Notes: a model not told the origin generated them from the sequence alone. Counted from the first letter of the stretch, positions 1-10,341 are shown. The stretch: DNA of 64,000 nt from Veillonella sp. VA137 (GCF_003992015.1 NZ_RQVK01000003.1:62001-126000); one strand, 5' to 3'. A program made the numbers and translations.

Positions 1-352
1 AATTAGATGCACTTAGAACAATGCGATAGGCCTCAATGGCAGAACGGATGCCCACTATAATACTTACGCAAACGAGGCCGACTAATAAAGTATCTAGCCA
101 TTGAGGCTCACGTATGAAGCCTTTCACTAGCAAAATGCCTAATACATCTGCAGCCCCTGTAAAAATGATTCCGCTCATGGCCAAACCAGCCACTGCCTTA
201 GGCGAAATAAAGTTTAAAACCTCCTGCAATGCATGACCCGCATTCTCGGCTTTTTCCTCTTTTGACTCCGATTGTATCCATCTGTGAATTGACCACAATT
301 GGTATATGGTCCATGCTGTCAAATACGCTAAATACATGTGTAGTTCTGTCAT
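1..352 (-). CDS. Partial membrane protein running off the left edge
   Basis: An open frame reads from an ATG at 350-352 to the left edge without a stop (117 codons visible). The start is supported by a GGAGGG ribosome site six bases upstream. The visible protein has a first hydrophobic stretch (about residues 4-20), a charged segment (SKEEKAEN), and two further hydrophobic stretches (about residues 53-72 and 85-100), so it is an integral membrane protein with at least two or three spans. I do not recognise the family, and the C-terminus is missing. A TATAAT-like -10 lies at 483-488, implying a leader of about 130 bases. Confidence 0.7.
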   Translation of the reverse strand, partial: MTELHMYLAYLTAWTIYQLWSIHRWIQSESKEEKAENAGHALQEVLNFISPKAVAGLAMSGIIFTGAADVLGILLVKGFIREPQWLDTLLVGLVCVSIIVGIRSAIEAYRIVLSASN

Positions 353-684
353 ACAATCCCTCCATCCTGCTTTACTCACTCAAATTTGATATGCTAACTT
401 CTAAATATCTTAAGGTCTCCTCCCTTTTATTTTCTAAACTTTATCTTTGATGTACTAGCATCTATACACCAAATAAATCTACATTATACGCAGATAGTTC
501 GGCGAATCTTCTATAATCCATACTAACACAGTACGTTAAAATGTACTACTAGAAAATGATTCATGATGTCGTTAGAAACTCATTTATTTGTCGATTGTAA
601 GACTAATACAATCATTTCCTTTACTAATGAAAGAATACCTAGCCTACTAGATAGGTTAGGTATTCTTAGTCCTTTAGAAAAGTA
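353..684. other. Intergenic region, 332 bp
   Basis: This gap holds the leader and a probable -10 (483-488, minus strand) of the left-edge gene, and a hairpin at 631-667 just after the PepSY gene. No further coding sequence with a ribosome site was seen. Confidence 0.5.
631..667 (-). terminator. Hairpin terminator after the PepSY gene
   Basis: AAGAATACCTA pairs with TAGGTATTCTT around a short loop, 18 bases past the stop of the PepSY gene. The T-run on the minus strand is weak (TTCTTTC), so termination efficiency is uncertain. Confidence 0.5.
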
Positions 685-1098
685 TTAATGTCCTTCTTTA
701 ACTTGGAAGATTTCCCCAGTCACAGCGTCGATTTTAATTTCTACTTCACGTGTTAAGGTTTCCCCATCGATTTCATAATGAGCACGTCCATGATCTGTAT
801 CGAATTTAACTTTTTCAATGCGATAGTCAGGGTATGCTGCTTTAAAGATTTCCATCGCTTTTTCTTGCGTAATTTGAACTTGTTGCTGTGTTGCTTGTGG
901 CGCTACGGCTCCAGTTTGTTGTACAGTACCATTTGTCGTTCCTGTTGGTGTTCCATTCACCACTGGTGCTACTTGGACTGACCCTTTTACAGCTGGAATA
1001 GCACGTGTATACTGTTCACGATCTTGATACCAAAACCACCCCATAGCACATGCCGTCACAATGGCGCCTACAAAAAAAGAAATAATGCTTCGTTTCAT
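685..1098 (-). CDS. PepSY domain protein, membrane-anchored
   Basis: A 137-residue protein. Residues 5-24 form a hydrophobic signal anchor (ISFFVGAIVTACAMGWFW), so the rest should lie outside the membrane. A Q/T/V/P-rich linker spans about residues 40-72. The C-terminal 65 residues (ITQEKAMEIFKAAYPD ... VTGEIFQVKEG) match the PepSY pattern: a helix beginning ITxEKA followed by strands ending in VDAxTGE. PepSY domains are usually thought to bind or inhibit peptidases or to sense cell-envelope state; the partner here is unknown. The gene stands alone, with a hairpin downstream and about 300 bp upstream before pheA. The cysteine at residue 17 is not in a good lipobox, so a lipoprotein is less likely. 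Confidence 0.75.
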   Translation of the reverse strand: MKRSIISFFVGAIVTACAMGWFWYQDREQYTRAIPAVKGSVQVAPVVNGTPTGTTNGTVQQTGAVAPQATQQQVQITQEKAMEIFKAAYPDYRIEKVKFDTDHGRAHYEIDGETLTREVEIKIDAVTGEIFQVKEGH

Positions 1099-1394
1099 AC
1101 TATGTCTCCTTACTCAATTTCACAGTCTTAATACTTATATAGAAATTGGCGATCGCCTATACTACATTTACATAGTACATCTATATAACACACCTACGCA
1201 TATCTACATATTTCTATATAATTTATAAAAATATAGTATCATATCTCTATTTCTGTGAGCAAGAAGTGTTCCGAAACTTCATGAAACTTTTAAATTACTA
1301 TTATACTACCTAGCATTACAGCATCTAGAAATAGCAAGGTTTCCATCATGTCTCTATATTAGTATTCTATGGCACCAGAGTTCTGTTGAAAACC

Positions 1395-2282
1395 TCACAG
1401 TACATCATAGATTTTATAATGTCCTAAGACTTGTAAGTAATTAGACAGATCTTGAACTTCTGTTAAAGCTTGTTGTACTTCTGCTTCACGGCCTTCCCCT
1501 TCTATGTCAATGTAGAAAAAGTACTCCCACGGCGTGTGCATACATGGTCGTGACTTGATATTCACCATGTTCAGCTGATGATTTTCAAAGACTCGTAATA
1601 CTTTCACCAGTGCTCCTGGAGTATTCGGTGTTTGTACAATGATACTTAACTTATGGGCATCATGAATCACTACATCCTTGTGGGTAATAATGAAGAATCG
1701 TGTAAAGTTTTCCTTAAAGTTTGCAATGTCTGGCGCCAACAGTGTGAGACCATATAAATCTTTCGCAGATTCATTGGCAATGCATGCTTTCGTTATATCC
1801 TGGGTATCACTTACATATTTCGCGCTCATGGCTGTATTGTTCATAGGACTTAGTTGCCACGAGCTGTGAGTCGCCAAAAATTGTGAGCATTGCATGAGGG
1901 CTTGCTCATGAGAGTACACCTCTTGAATCGTATCTAGGCTAGCACCTTGCACGCCCAATAAACTATGGCTAATACGGTGGCGTACTTCTCCCACGATGTG
2001 GATATTCTTATCTTTGATTAAATCTGTGCTATCCCGCACTTCACCAACGATGGAATTTTCAATAGGCAATATGGCATAATCGATGCGTCCTTCGTGGACA
2101 GCCTGTACGAGCTCACGATGACTTTGACAGCGCTCAATCCGTTGTCCTTCCACGGATCCACCCTTTTCTATATATTTTGAAAGTACATTCTGCAACACTT
2201 CATAAGCATAGGCACCAGGTACGCCTGTATAGCCTAGTACAGAGTGTGCCAACTGTAGATCCGTAACTCGTTCATCTGACAT
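1395..2282 (-). CDS. pheA: Prephenate dehydratase
   Basis: Converts prephenate to phenylpyruvate in phenylalanine synthesis; cytoplasmic. The start at 2282 gives 295 residues and has GGAGGAG five bases upstream; the longer frame to 2345 adds a leader without a good site. The N-terminal 190 residues form the dehydratase domain and contain the catalytic TRF motif (NFTRFFII). The C-terminal 80 residues form an ACT regulatory domain with the GALV motif (TPGALVKVL) and an ESRP-type motif that reads KSRP here. This is a stand-alone enzyme, not fused to chorismate mutase, so feedback inhibition by phenylalanine through the ACT domain is expected. A TATAAT -10 lies at 2329-2334. It is transcribed singly. 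Confidence 0.93.
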   Translation of the reverse strand: MSDERVTDLQLAHSVLGYTGVPGAYAYEVLQNVLSKYIEKGGSVEGQRIERCQSHRELVQAVHEGRIDYAILPIENSIVGEVRDSTDLIKDKNIHIVGEVRHRISHSLLGVQGASLDTIQEVYSHEQALMQCSQFLATHSSWQLSPMNNTAMSAKYVSDTQDITKACIANESAKDLYGLTLLAPDIANFKENFTRFFIITHKDVVIHDAHKLSIIVQTPNTPGALVKVLRVFENHQLNMVNIKSRPCMHTPWEYFFYIDIEGEGREAEVQQALTEVQDLSNYLQVLGHYKIYDVL

Positions 2283-2467
2283 AGTAACTCCTCCTACATT
2301 CCGTTCCCAACACTGACATATGTACACTATTATACACAAAAGCACATGAAACCTTAACTAGTATATATATTTCTTTTCCCTAAAATTATACATATCTACT
2401 TTTCTCTAGCCCCCATAGCGCCCCTAAGCGATGTTAGTGATATCTAGACAACAACATATGCAAAAAA

Positions 2468-2534
2468 GCGCGGCATACTCCGGAGCAAACCTAACGATAG
2501 TATCAGTTTGTGGAGGAGTGTGCCGCGATTTTTT
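2468..2534. terminator. Long-hairpin bidirectional terminator after leuB
   Basis: GCGCGGCATACTCC pairs with GGAGTGTGCCGCG around a long inner region containing GAGCAAACC and CAGTTTGTGG. Both flanks carry six-base A/T runs. It sits just after leuB and resembles the hairpins at 14214-14283 and 43701-43772. Confidence 0.7.
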
Positions 2535-2556
2535 ATACCTTATATACTCTTACATC

Positions 2557-3630
2557 TTATCCTAAGTGCGCTATGACAGCGTCAGTCATGCCTTGGGTAT
2601 TCACTTTCGTGAATCCTTCTCGATACATATCCCCTGTACGATAGCCAGCATCAAGAACAGCTGTTACTGCTTGTTCAATGGAGTCCGCTACCGCAGGTAA
2701 GTCCAAGGAATAACGACACATCATGGCAGCAGACAAAATCGTACCTAATGGGTTAGCAATACCTTGTCCTGCAATGTCTGGCGCCGAACCATGAATTGGT
2801 TCATACAAAGAAGTGCCTGTACCGATGGAGGCAGATGGTAATAAGCCAAGGGAGCCAGAGATAACAGCCCCTTCATCACTCAAGATATCTCCAAATAAGT
2901 TAGTTGTCACTAACACATCAAATTGACCTGGATTCGTCACTAGTTGCATAGCTGTATTATCTACATAGTAGTAATCCATGGAAATATCTGGGTTAGCTTC
3001 TGCTTTTTCTTTCGCAATTTTACGCCACAAACGAGAGGATGCCAATACATTGGCTTTATCTACGCTCACCACTTTACCGGAACGTTTACGAGCTGTTTCT
3101 ACTGCTACGTCCATGATGCGTTCCACTTCATAACGAGCATAAGTCTCTTTGTCCCAAGCAAATTCTGTTGGGCCTTCTCCTTGTGCTTCTTCCCGTTCCC
3201 CAAAGTAGATGCCGCCTGTTAATTCACGAACGATAACGAAGTCAACGTTTTCTACCAATTCTGGTTTCAACGGAGAAAATTCACGCAATGCTGGATAGAT
3301 TTTCACTGGGCGCAAGTTACAGAACAAGCCCAATGCTTTGCGTAAACCAAGGATGGCTTTTTCTGGACGGATGGACGGATCTACATCATCCCATTTAGGG
3401 CCTCCTACAGCACCTAATAATACAGCATCTGCTGCTTGGCATGCATCGATAGTATCTTGTGGTAATGGTTCACCAAAGGCATCGATAGCCGCACCGCCAG
3501 CTTTTTTCTCAATCCAGTTGGCTGTTACACCAGCTTTGGCAAAGGCTGCATCCACCACAGCACGCGCCGAATTTGTTATTTCTTCCCCAATGCCGTCGCC
3601 AGCAATTAGGACAATTTGTTTTTCACTCAT
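2557..3630 (-). CDS. leuB: 3-isopropylmalate dehydrogenase
   Basis: Oxidises and decarboxylates 3-isopropylmalate to 2-oxoisocaproate with NAD, the third committed step of leucine synthesis; cytoplasmic. The 357 residues match the usual length. Family landmarks are GDGIGEEI at the N-terminus, the NLFGDILSDE metal-binding segment, and HGSAPDIAGQGIANP near the C-terminus. It is the last gene of leuA-leuC-leuD-leuB and is separated from leuD by 132 bp, so it may also have its own ribosome loading or promoter. A strong bidirectional terminator follows at 2468-2534. Confidence 0.96.
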   Translation of the reverse strand: MSEKQIVLIAGDGIGEEITNSARAVVDAAFAKAGVTANWIEKKAGGAAIDAFGEPLPQDTIDACQAADAVLLGAVGGPKWDDVDPSIRPEKAILGLRKALGLFCNLRPVKIYPALREFSPLKPELVENVDFVIVRELTGGIYFGEREEAQGEGPTEFAWDKETYARYEVERIMDVAVETARKRSGKVVSVDKANVLASSRLWRKIAKEKAEANPDISMDYYYVDNTAMQLVTNPGQFDVLVTTNLFGDILSDEGAVISGSLGLLPSASIGTGTSLYEPIHGSAPDIAGQGIANPLGTILSAAMMCRYSLDLPAVADSIEQAVTAVLDAGYRTGDMYREGFTKVNTQGMTDAVIAHLG

Positions 3631-3762
3631 AGTATTCCTCTTTTAAAAGTCTCTACACATCTACAATATACCAAGATATTCTACCTAGTTAGTATCCATA
3701 CTATAGGGAATACCTCTAGGCTAATCGATAGTAGCTTTGCCTAAGGCACCCTATTAGATATA

Positions 3763-4257
3763 TTAGTTTTGTCTTGTTTTTGCAAAGTTTACCAATCCAC
3801 CTGCTTTGGCAATATTTTGCACAAATTGTGGTAGTGCTGTTCCCTGGTAGCTTTCACCGGTAGTCACATTATGGACAACACCTGTGGCCATTTCCACTGC
3901 GATTTCGTGACCTTCTTGAATGCGCTCCACTGCATCACCAATTTCAATTACTGGTAAACCGATGTTGATAGCATTGCGGAAAAAGATACGAGCAAAGCTA
4001 TCTGCTACGATGCAGGAAATACCTTTTTCTTTAATCACTGCTGGTGCATGTTCACGAGAGGAACCACAACCAAAGTTTTTGCCAGCTACCATAATTTCAC
4101 CAGCTTTCACATTCGATGCAAATGTAGTATCAATGTCTTCCATAGCATGTTCTGCTAGTTCCGCCATATCCGCTATAGCCAAGTAGCGCGCTGGAATGAT
4201 TACGTCTGTATCTACATTGTCGCCGTAGCGCCAAATCGTTCCTTGAAAGTCTGCCAT
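3763..4257 (-). CDS. leuD: 3-isopropylmalate dehydratase small subunit
   Basis: Small subunit of the LeuCD isomerase, which interconverts 2- and 3-isopropylmalate. It is 164 residues, the short LeuD form of anaerobes and archaea. It contains NFGCGSSREHAP, the conserved swivel-domain loop that closes over substrate. The gene starts one base after the leuC stop, indicating translational coupling and equal synthesis of the two subunits. Confidence 0.95.
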   Translation of the reverse strand: MADFQGTIWRYGDNVDTDVIIPARYLAIADMAELAEHAMEDIDTTFASNVKAGEIMVAGKNFGCGSSREHAPAVIKEKGISCIVADSFARIFFRNAINIGLPVIEIGDAVERIQEGHEIAVEMATGVVHNVTTGESYQGTALPQFVQNIAKAGGLVNFAKTRQN

Positions 4258-4258
4258 A

Positions 4259-5524
4259 TTATACCTCCTCAGGGCTTGCTAAATACCCTGCTACTGCACT
4301 TGCTGCCGCCACATACGGGCTTGCTAAATATACTTCACTGTCCACGTGTCCCATACGGCCACGGAAATTACGGTTTGTAGTAGACACAGTGCGTTCTCCC
4401 TCTGCCATGATACCCATGTAACCACCTAAGCAAGGACCACACGTTGGCGTACTTACAGCACAGCCTGCTTCGATAAAGATGTCCATTAAGCCTGCTTTTA
4501 CAGCTTGGTTATATACATCTTGGGACCCTGGGATCACGATGCAACGCACGAAGTCCGCCACCTTGCGACCTTTAAAAATTTCTGCGCACATTTCTAAATC
4601 TTCAAAGCGTCCATTCGTGCAAGAACCGATGATAACTTGGTCGATTTGAATACGTTCTTCTTTCACAATGTCTTTCATGTAATGCGTATTGGAAGGAAGA
4701 TGTGGGTATGCTACCACTGGTGTTAATTCGTCCAATTGGATGGTCACTACTTGGCAATAGTCTGCATCTTCGTCTGCTGCAATCGGTTCGATAGGGCGTG
4801 TGATGCGACCTTGGATATACTCCTCTGTCACTGCATCGTATGGGAATACACCACATTTACCACCCGCTTCGATGGCCATATTACAGATCGTCAAGCGGTC
4901 TGCCATCGTCATGTATTGCACACCAGATCCATGAAACTCAAGGGCTTTATAACGAGCTCCATCCACACCAATTTTACCGATTAAGTCCAATACAATATCT
5001 TTACCGGAAATCCATTTTGCTGGTTTTCCTTCTAGAACAACCTTAATAGTTTCTGGCACTTTGAACCAAGTTTTACCTTCTGCCATAGCGACCCCAGCAT
5101 CTGTAGAACCCACACCAGTAGCAAAAGCATTCAATGCTCCGTACGTACAAGTGTGAGAGTCAGCGCCGATGATCATTTCCCCTGGCCCGATTAAACCTTG
5201 TTCTGGTAGTAATACGTGCTCAATGCCCATACGGCCTACTTCAAAATAGTGTGTAATCTTATGTTGTCGTACAAAATCACGCATCACTTTCGCTTGTGTA
5301 GCCGATTTAATATCTTTATTCGGTGTGAAATGATCCGGTACTAAGTAGATGCGATCTGCATCAAATACAGGTTTACCGATTTTTTCAAACTCTTTCTTTG
5401 CTGGTGGAAATGTAATATCGTTCATTAAGATGAAATCTAATTGACACTCAATCATTTGACCTGCTTTTACTTCTGCAAGCCCTGCATGGCGTGCCATATT
5501 CTTTTCTGTAATCGTCATACCCAT
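4259..5524 (-). CDS. leuC: 3-isopropylmalate dehydratase large subunit
   Basis: Large [4Fe-4S] subunit of isopropylmalate isomerase. Cluster-binding cysteines are visible in GSCTNGR and in TCGPCLGG. The start at 5524 ([15 protein letters not shown], 421 residues) follows AGGAGG by nine bases and lies four bases past the leuA stop; the longer frame to 5548 would place its start inside leuA without a good site. This is the shorter LeuC type that pairs with the short LeuD. Part of the T-box-controlled leucine operon. Confidence 0.95.
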   Translation of the reverse strand: MGMTITEKNMARHAGLAEVKAGQMIECQLDFILMNDITFPPAKKEFEKIGKPVFDADRIYLVPDHFTPNKDIKSATQAKVMRDFVRQHKITHYFEVGRMGIEHVLLPEQGLIGPGEMIIGADSHTCTYGALNAFATGVGSTDAGVAMAEGKTWFKVPETIKVVLEGKPAKWISGKDIVLDLIGKIGVDGARYKALEFHGSGVQYMTMADRLTICNMAIEAGGKCGVFPYDAVTEEYIQGRITRPIEPIAADEDADYCQVVTIQLDELTPVVAYPHLPSNTHYMKDIVKEERIQIDQVIIGSCTNGRFEDLEMCAEIFKGRKVADFVRCIVIPGSQDVYNQAVKAGLMDIFIEAGCAVSTPTCGPCLGGYMGIMAEGERTVSTTNRNFRGRMGHVDSEVYLASPYVAAASAVAGYLASPEEV

Positions 5525-5528
5525 GACA

Positions 5529-7067
5529 TTAACCCTCCTGGTTTCCAAACTCTTGTTCTAATTCTTTTGCTAAATAAATTGCGTTTACTGCGTTAATATA
5601 GGCATTCACACTAGATTTTACGATGTCTGTGCTAACACCACGACCTTGGAATCTGCGGCCATTGTAGTTGACTTTCACCACCGCTTCCCCAAGGGCATCC
5701 TTACCTACCGTTACAGAACGGATTTGGAAGTTTTCCAATACAAATGGTGTATTCACCAATCGTTCGATAGCTCTGAAAGAAGCATCTACTGGACCATCAC
5801 CAACAGCGGCATCCATGCGTTCCCCATTCGGAGTTAATACACGAATGCTAGCAAGCACGTATCCATTTTGATCGGAATGGTAATCGTGTTGTACCACGTG
5901 GAATGCTTGCTCGTGATGCATGGTATCCATCACCAAAGCGTAGATATCTTCATCGTAAACTTGTTTTTTCTTATCTGCTAAGGCTTTGAATTGAACGAAC
6001 AATTCATTCACTCGTTCTTCTTCTAACTGAAAGCCTAAATTCACTAAATGATCTTCAAAAGCATGACGGCCAGAATGTTTACCCAATACGATAGACGTTT
6101 TTTCTGCTCCTACACTAGCCGGTGTCATAATTTCGTACGTTGTAGGATTGTTCAACATACCATGTTGATGAATGCCAGACTCATGCGCGAAGGCATTGGC
6201 ACCTACGATAGCCTTATTAGGTGACACGGCAACACCGCAAAGTTTGCTCACCAATTTGCTAGTACGAGTGAATAGTGGTGTGTCGATGTGTACATCGAAT
6301 GGATAGTGATCATGGCGAGTTTTGATGGTCATTACGACTTCTTCGATAGCCACATTACCAGCTCGTTCTCCCAAGCCATTCATTGTACATTCCACTTGAC
6401 GAGCTCCCGCTTCGATAGCTGCCAACGTATTAGCATTGGCAAGGCCTAAGTCATTATGACAATGGACACTGATGATTGCCTTTTCGATACCTTTCGTATG
6501 TTCTTTAATGTAGCGAATACGATTACCAAACTCTTCTGGTGTCATGTAGCCTACTGTATCTGGTACATTCAAAATGGAAGCTCCACCTTCAATAGCCACT
6601 TCAAAGACACGACATAGATAATCTAAATCTGTACGAGATGCATCTTCTGCGGAGAACTCGATTTCATCAAATTTACCTTTCGCAAACTCAAGGATGTGTT
6701 TCACAATGTTTAACACTTCTTCACGAGTCTTTTTCAATTTATACTCTAAATGTATATCGCTAGTAGCGATAAACACATGTAGACGACTGCGCTCTGCGCC
6801 TACTAGTGCTTCTGCGGCTTTTGTCACGTCATTTTCATTAGATCGAGCAAGGGCTGCAATAGTACATCCACGTACTTCTTTAGCAATCGTAGCTACTGCT
6901 TCAAAGTCACCTTCTGATGCAGCTGGGAACCCCGCTTCGATGACATCTAATCCAAGGCGCACAAGGGCTTGTGCAATTTCTACTTTTTCTGGTGTTTGAA
7001 GGGACACACCCGGTGTTTGTTCCCCATCTCGAAGTGTTGTATCAAAAAAATAAATTCTATTGTTCAT
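5529..7067 (-). CDS. leuA: 2-isopropylmalate synthase
   Basis: Condenses acetyl-CoA with 2-oxoisovalerate, the first committed step of leucine synthesis. The 512 residues include the N-terminal TIM barrel with [14 protein letters not shown] (metal and substrate binding), the HCHNDLGLA metal-ligand motif, and a C-terminal regulatory domain (about residues 390-505) that binds leucine for feedback inhibition. It is the first gene of the operon. Its leader, more than 600 bases long, contains a leucine T-box (7501-7755) and a second terminator-like hairpin (7227-7265). Confidence 0.96.
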   Translation of the reverse strand: MNNRIYFFDTTLRDGEQTPGVSLQTPEKVEIAQALVRLGLDVIEAGFPAASEGDFEAVATIAKEVRGCTIAALARSNENDVTKAAEALVGAERSRLHVFIATSDIHLEYKLKKTREEVLNIVKHILEFAKGKFDEIEFSAEDASRTDLDYLCRVFEVAIEGGASILNVPDTVGYMTPEEFGNRIRYIKEHTKGIEKAIISVHCHNDLGLANANTLAAIEAGARQVECTMNGLGERAGNVAIEEVVMTIKTRHDHYPFDVHIDTPLFTRTSKLVSKLCGVAVSPNKAIVGANAFAHESGIHQHGMLNNPTTYEIMTPASVGAEKTSIVLGKHSGRHAFEDHLVNLGFQLEEERVNELFVQFKALADKKKQVYDEDIYALVMDTMHHEQAFHVVQHDYHSDQNGYVLASIRVLTPNGERMDAAVGDGPVDASFRAIERLVNTPFVLENFQIRSVTVGKDALGEAVVKVNYNGRRFQGRGVSTDIVKSSVNAYINAVNAIYLAKELEQEFGNQEG

Positions 7068-7226
7068 GATGATTCCTCTTTCTATCTATCGTATGTCTTA
7101 ATTTCATTATCATGAAGTATCTCTACAAAACTGGATATGTCGCGACCATATCTCACCTTTGCGGCGATCCCTCTTGTGGTGGTTGTATTCCTATGTTCTG
7201 TGAAAATAACTTTCAGAGAATAGAAA

Positions 7227-7265
7227 AACGCCCCCAGAGATGACAATGCATCCCTAGGGGCGTTA
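7227..7265 (-). terminator. Second terminator-like hairpin in the leuA leader
   Basis: On the minus strand CGCCCCTAGGGATG pairs with CATCTCTGGGGGCG and is followed by TTTTTCT. It lies about 160 bases before leuA and 235 bases past the T-box terminator, so it would stop transcripts that escaped the T-box. Whether it is itself regulated is unknown. Confidence 0.6.
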
Positions 7266-7500
7266 TGTATAGCGTATTGGTTTCATAGAGGTTTTTACAT
7301 TTTATATACTATAGTTTTAGTAGTACTACATCACAGATTTTTCTCTATCTTGTGTAGCGGTTTGTTCACAACCAACCGCATATTCTACTGCTAGCAAGCT
7401 ATGCTTACAACTATCAGAACATTCTAATAGAGTCTACTTGTACTGTATACCTTATACAGATCTCATCGTAAAATGTAAGAAACACTAATCAACCTATGAT

Positions 7501-7755
7501 ACAAAAAAGCCCCTCAATGTGCAGTGCACATCAAGGGGCATTATCATTTCAATAACACGGTCCCACCCTAGTTGGTTCTCACAGTTATAACGGAACTACC
7601 GTCGATGACTACTTGATTTCACCATCGCTGCTCACAGGGGAGTTTCAATATAACCGTTCTACTACTTCGCACCAACCAGTAGCTCTCTGAAAGCAACTAA
7701 CTATATCTTTATACCTGTTCATCGCATTTGCTTTATGTAACTGAAGACTATTCTA
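7501..7755 (-). promoter_or_regulatory. Leucine T-box riboswitch leader of the leu operon
   Basis: A T-box leader reads on the minus strand. It has the AGAGAGCT motif (7681-7688) with the downstream GGTTGGTGCGA distal-loop motif, then a specifier region reading GAAACTCCCC with CTC (7640-7642) as the specifier codon for leucine. The T-box AGGGTGGGACCGTG (7556-7569) that binds the tRNA acceptor end follows, and then a GCCCCTTGATG/CATTGAGGGGC terminator with a T6 run (7501-7539). Uncharged tRNA-Leu should stabilise the antiterminator and switch on leuACDB. The specifier call rests on position and context, not on a folded model. Confidence 0.9.
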
Positions 7756-7778
7756 TAGCATTTTAAGTCGCTTGTCAA
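7750..7778 (-). promoter_or_regulatory. Promoter of the leu operon
   Basis: A TTGACA -35 (7773-7778) and a TAGAAT -10 (7750-7755) are separated by exactly 17 bases. Transcription should start near 7743, just ahead of the T-box leader. Confidence 0.85.
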
Positions 7779-7876
7779 TAGACTAATGTGTTTTTTATTT
7801 AAGTATATACACAATACGAATAAATTCTGTTATATAATATAAATCATTAATTTGTTCAAATAATTAATGATAAAGC

Positions 7877-8482
7877 CTACAACTCTTCTGTTTTATACAC
7901 GGTATACCCTTCATAGTAATAACTATAGTCGATTCCCTTCATATATACTGTTCTATCATTTATTCTTTCAGTTAAAGCCTTTTTTAAGAGATGCTTGATT
8001 TCAGTATCTTTAATAGGACTTCGCTCCATGGCTAGCAAATAATCATCTTTGTCAACTAAGCTCCAATCTACAACAAGATGTAGTTCTTGTTTCAATATTT
8101 GATCTAGCCAAATTCTAGCGCTTCTTCCATTGCCTTCTCTGAAAGGATGTGCCACGTTCATCTCCACATATTTTTCAATAATTTCATCAAAAGTAGATTG
8201 TGGCATGTTCTCTATACTTTCAAGGGCCACCTGTAAATACATGACAGGCGCAAACCGGAAGTTACCTTTTGCCATGTTTACCGTTCTAACTTTTCCTGCA
8301 AAGTCATAGATACCTTCAAATAAATATCTGTGTATCGCAGCTAATTGCGCAAAAGAACCTACAGGATACTTCTCTAGTACAGTAGTATCAAACAGATCTA
8401 AAGCTTTCTTCTTACTAATCCGCTCTTCCTCTCTAGCAAGTTCTACAGAGTTAGTGATTCCTAACTTATTTTGCAATACCAT
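7877..8482 (-). CDS. Fic family protein, class III-like (self-inhibited AMP transferase)
   Basis: A Fic-fold nucleotidyl transferase that would attach AMP to a hydroxyl side chain of a target protein. The catalytic motif HPFREGNGRSAR is complete, including the catalytic His and the metal-binding acidic residue (Glu). The C-terminal tail contains SYYYEGY, matching the inhibitory pattern [S/T]xxxE[G/N]; at the C-terminus this defines class III Fic proteins, which are blocked by their own helix. The start at 8482 (MVLQNKLGI, 201 residues) follows GGTGGTGAT; the longer frame to 8527 lacks a ribosome site. A short open frame that may be a remnant lies just upstream. The target is unknown. Confidence 0.85.
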   Translation of the reverse strand: MVLQNKLGITNSVELAREEERISKKKALDLFDTTVLEKYPVGSFAQLAAIHRYLFEGIYDFAGKVRTVNMAKGNFRFAPVMYLQVALESIENMPQSTFDEIIEKYVEMNVAHPFREGNGRSARIWLDQILKQELHLVVDWSLVDKDDYLLAMERSPIKDTEIKHLLKKALTERINDRTVYMKGIDYSYYYEGYTVYKTEEL

Positions 8483-8520
8483 ACTATCACCACCTTCTAG
8501 CACAAAATATACAGACGCCT

Positions 8521-8625
8521 CTAACATTCATCATTTTTATAAAAATCTTCTAAGATATATGTTGTCACTGGTGTTACAAACAATTCATATTTTATAATTA
8601 GTTCTACAAGATCATCGTCATCAAT
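8521..8625 (-). pseudogene. Possible N-terminally truncated gene ahead of fic
   Basis: A 34-codon open stretch reads DDDDLVELIIKYELFVT and on to TYILEDFYKNDEC before a stop. It looks coding by composition, but there is no ATG, GTG or TTG in frame after an upstream in-frame TGA, and the pyrG terminator abuts it. I read it as the 3' remnant of a gene that once preceded fic. It does not resemble the known VbhA/FicA antitoxin motif. Confidence 0.3.
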
Positions 8626-8630
8626 TCATA

Positions 8631-8676
8631 CAAAAGGACTGCACCCAGAATCTATTGTATTCTGTTACAGTCCTTT
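8631..8676 (-). terminator. pyrG terminator
   Basis: AGGACTG pairs with CAGTCCT, with an inner AGAATAC/GATTCT stem, and is followed by TTTTG on the minus strand. It lies 24 bases after the pyrG stop. Confidence 0.65.
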
Positions 8677-8699
8677 CTATGTTACATACTCACTATGTC

Positions 8700-10310
8700 T
8701 TATTTTTTATTCTCAATGGCCGCTTTCACAAATCCTTTGAACAATGGATGTGCATTGTTTGGACGAGATTTCAATTCTGGGTGGAATTGTACGCCTACGA
8801 ACCAAGGATGATCAGCTACTTCAACGCATTCTACTAGACGATTATCAGGGGATGTACCAGAGATAATCAAGCCTGCATCTGTCAATTGTTGACGATAGGC
8901 ATTGTTGAATTCCCAACGATGACGATGGCGCTCGTAAATCAAGTCTTCGCCGTATGCTTCATGTACTTTTGTACCAGGTACTGTTTTACATGGATATACG
9001 CCAAGACGCATTGTACCGCCTTTTTCATCTACATCTACTTGGTCATCCATTAAGTCGATGACAGGGAACTGGCAACTTTCATCAAATTCTGTGGAAGTAG
9101 CGCCTTTCATATCTAAAACGGAACGAGCAAATTCCATCACAGATGTTTGCATGCCCAAGCAAATGCCAAGGAACGGCACTTTGTGCTCACGAGCATATTG
9201 GATGGTCGAAATTTTACCTTCTACACCACGGCAACCAAAACCGCCTGGTACTAAGATACCATCTACATCTTTATATACTTCGGCTAAATCAGTACCTTCA
9301 GCTTCTACCGCTTCAGAATCAACCCATTTAATGTTCACTTTTGTATCTTCTACGATACCTGCATGACCCAACGCTTCTGCTACAGAAATATACGCATCAT
9401 GTAATGCTACGTATTTACCAACAAGAGCGATGGTAATTTCTTGTTTAGGATGTAAGATTTTATGAACCATTTCTTTCCATTCTGTCATATCTGCAGGACG
9501 ATCTTCTAGGTTCAATTTGCGTACAACAATGCTGTCTAATCCTTCATCTTGCATCATCAAAGGCACTTCATAGATTGTGCTGCAAGTGCGGTTTTCCACG
9601 ATAGCATCTGGATCCACGTCACAGAATAATGCCAATTTATCTTTCATTTCACGGGAAATTTCTTTTTCCGTACGGCATACAATGATATCTGGTTGAATAC
9701 CGATGCCACGAAGTTCTTTTACGCTATGTTGTGTTGGTTTTGTTTTCAACTCACCAGCTGCACTAATATATGGTACCAATGTTACGTGGATATATAACAC
9801 ATCATCACGGTTCACTTCTTTTTTCACTTGGCGGATAGCTTCCAAGAACGGTAAGCTTTCAATATCACCTACAGTACCGCCGATTTCTGTAATTACCACA
9901 TCAGCATTGTCTTCTTTACCTACACGGAACACAGCATTTTTGATTTCATTCGTAATGTGAGGGATAACTTGCACAGTAGAGCCAAGATATTCACCTTTAC
10001 GTTCTTTATTGATCACAGACCAATACACTTTACCAGCTGTAATATTGGATGTTTTACCTAAGTTAATGTCGATGAAACGTTCATAGTGGCCTAAATCTAG
10101 GTCAGTTTCTGCACCGTCGTCAGTGACGAACACTTCACCATGTTGATAGGGACTCATTGTACCTGGGTCAATATTAATATATGGATCAAATTTTTGAATT
10201 GTCACCTTATATCCACGGTTTTTCAACAAACGTCCCAAGGATGCTGCAGTAATGCCTTTACCTAATGATGATACGACGCCACCTGTTACGAAAATATACT
10301 TTGTTGACAT
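8700..10310 (-). CDS. pyrG: CTP synthase
   Basis: Makes CTP from UTP, ATP and glutamine. The 536 residues match the family. The N-terminal synthetase domain (about 1-265) starts with the P-loop-like [10 protein letters not shown]. The C-terminal class I glutamine amidotransferase domain (about 285-530) has the nucleophilic Cys in GICLGMQ and the catalytic HPE (FHPEL). It follows argS by 31 bases on the same strand and may be cotranscribed with it. Confidence 0.97.
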   Translation of the reverse strand: MSTKYIFVTGGVVSSLGKGITAASLGRLLKNRGYKVTIQKFDPYINIDPGTMSPYQHGEVFVTDDGAETDLDLGHYERFIDINLGKTSNITAGKVYWSVINKERKGEYLGSTVQVIPHITNEIKNAVFRVGKEDNADVVITEIGGTVGDIESLPFLEAIRQVKKEVNRDDVLYIHVTLVPYISAAGELKTKPTQHSVKELRGIGIQPDIIVCRTEKEISREMKDKLALFCDVDPDAIVENRTCSTIYEVPLMMQDEGLDSIVVRKLNLEDRPADMTEWKEMVHKILHPKQEITIALVGKYVALHDAYISVAEALGHAGIVEDTKVNIKWVDSEAVEAEGTDLAEVYKDVDGILVPGGFGCRGVEGKISTIQYAREHKVPFLGICLGMQTSVMEFARSVLDMKGATSTEFDESCQFPVIDLMDDQVDVDEKGGTMRLGVYPCKTVPGTKVHEAYGEDLIYERHRHRWEFNNAYRQQLTDAGLIISGTSPDNRLVECVEVADHPWFVGVQFHPELKSRPNNAHPLFKGFVKAAIENKK

Positions 10311-10341
10311 GATGCCTCCCTAATAAATTATGCGCTTCTGA

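Noticed and set aside
1148-1158. GGCGATCGCC palindrome as a repeat element
   Set aside because: Only a single copy was noticed and it has no associated structure.
7266-7500. Leucine-rich leader peptide for attenuation of leuA
   Set aside because: Short frames were read in all three phases of the minus strand; none had a ribosome site with clustered leucine codons.
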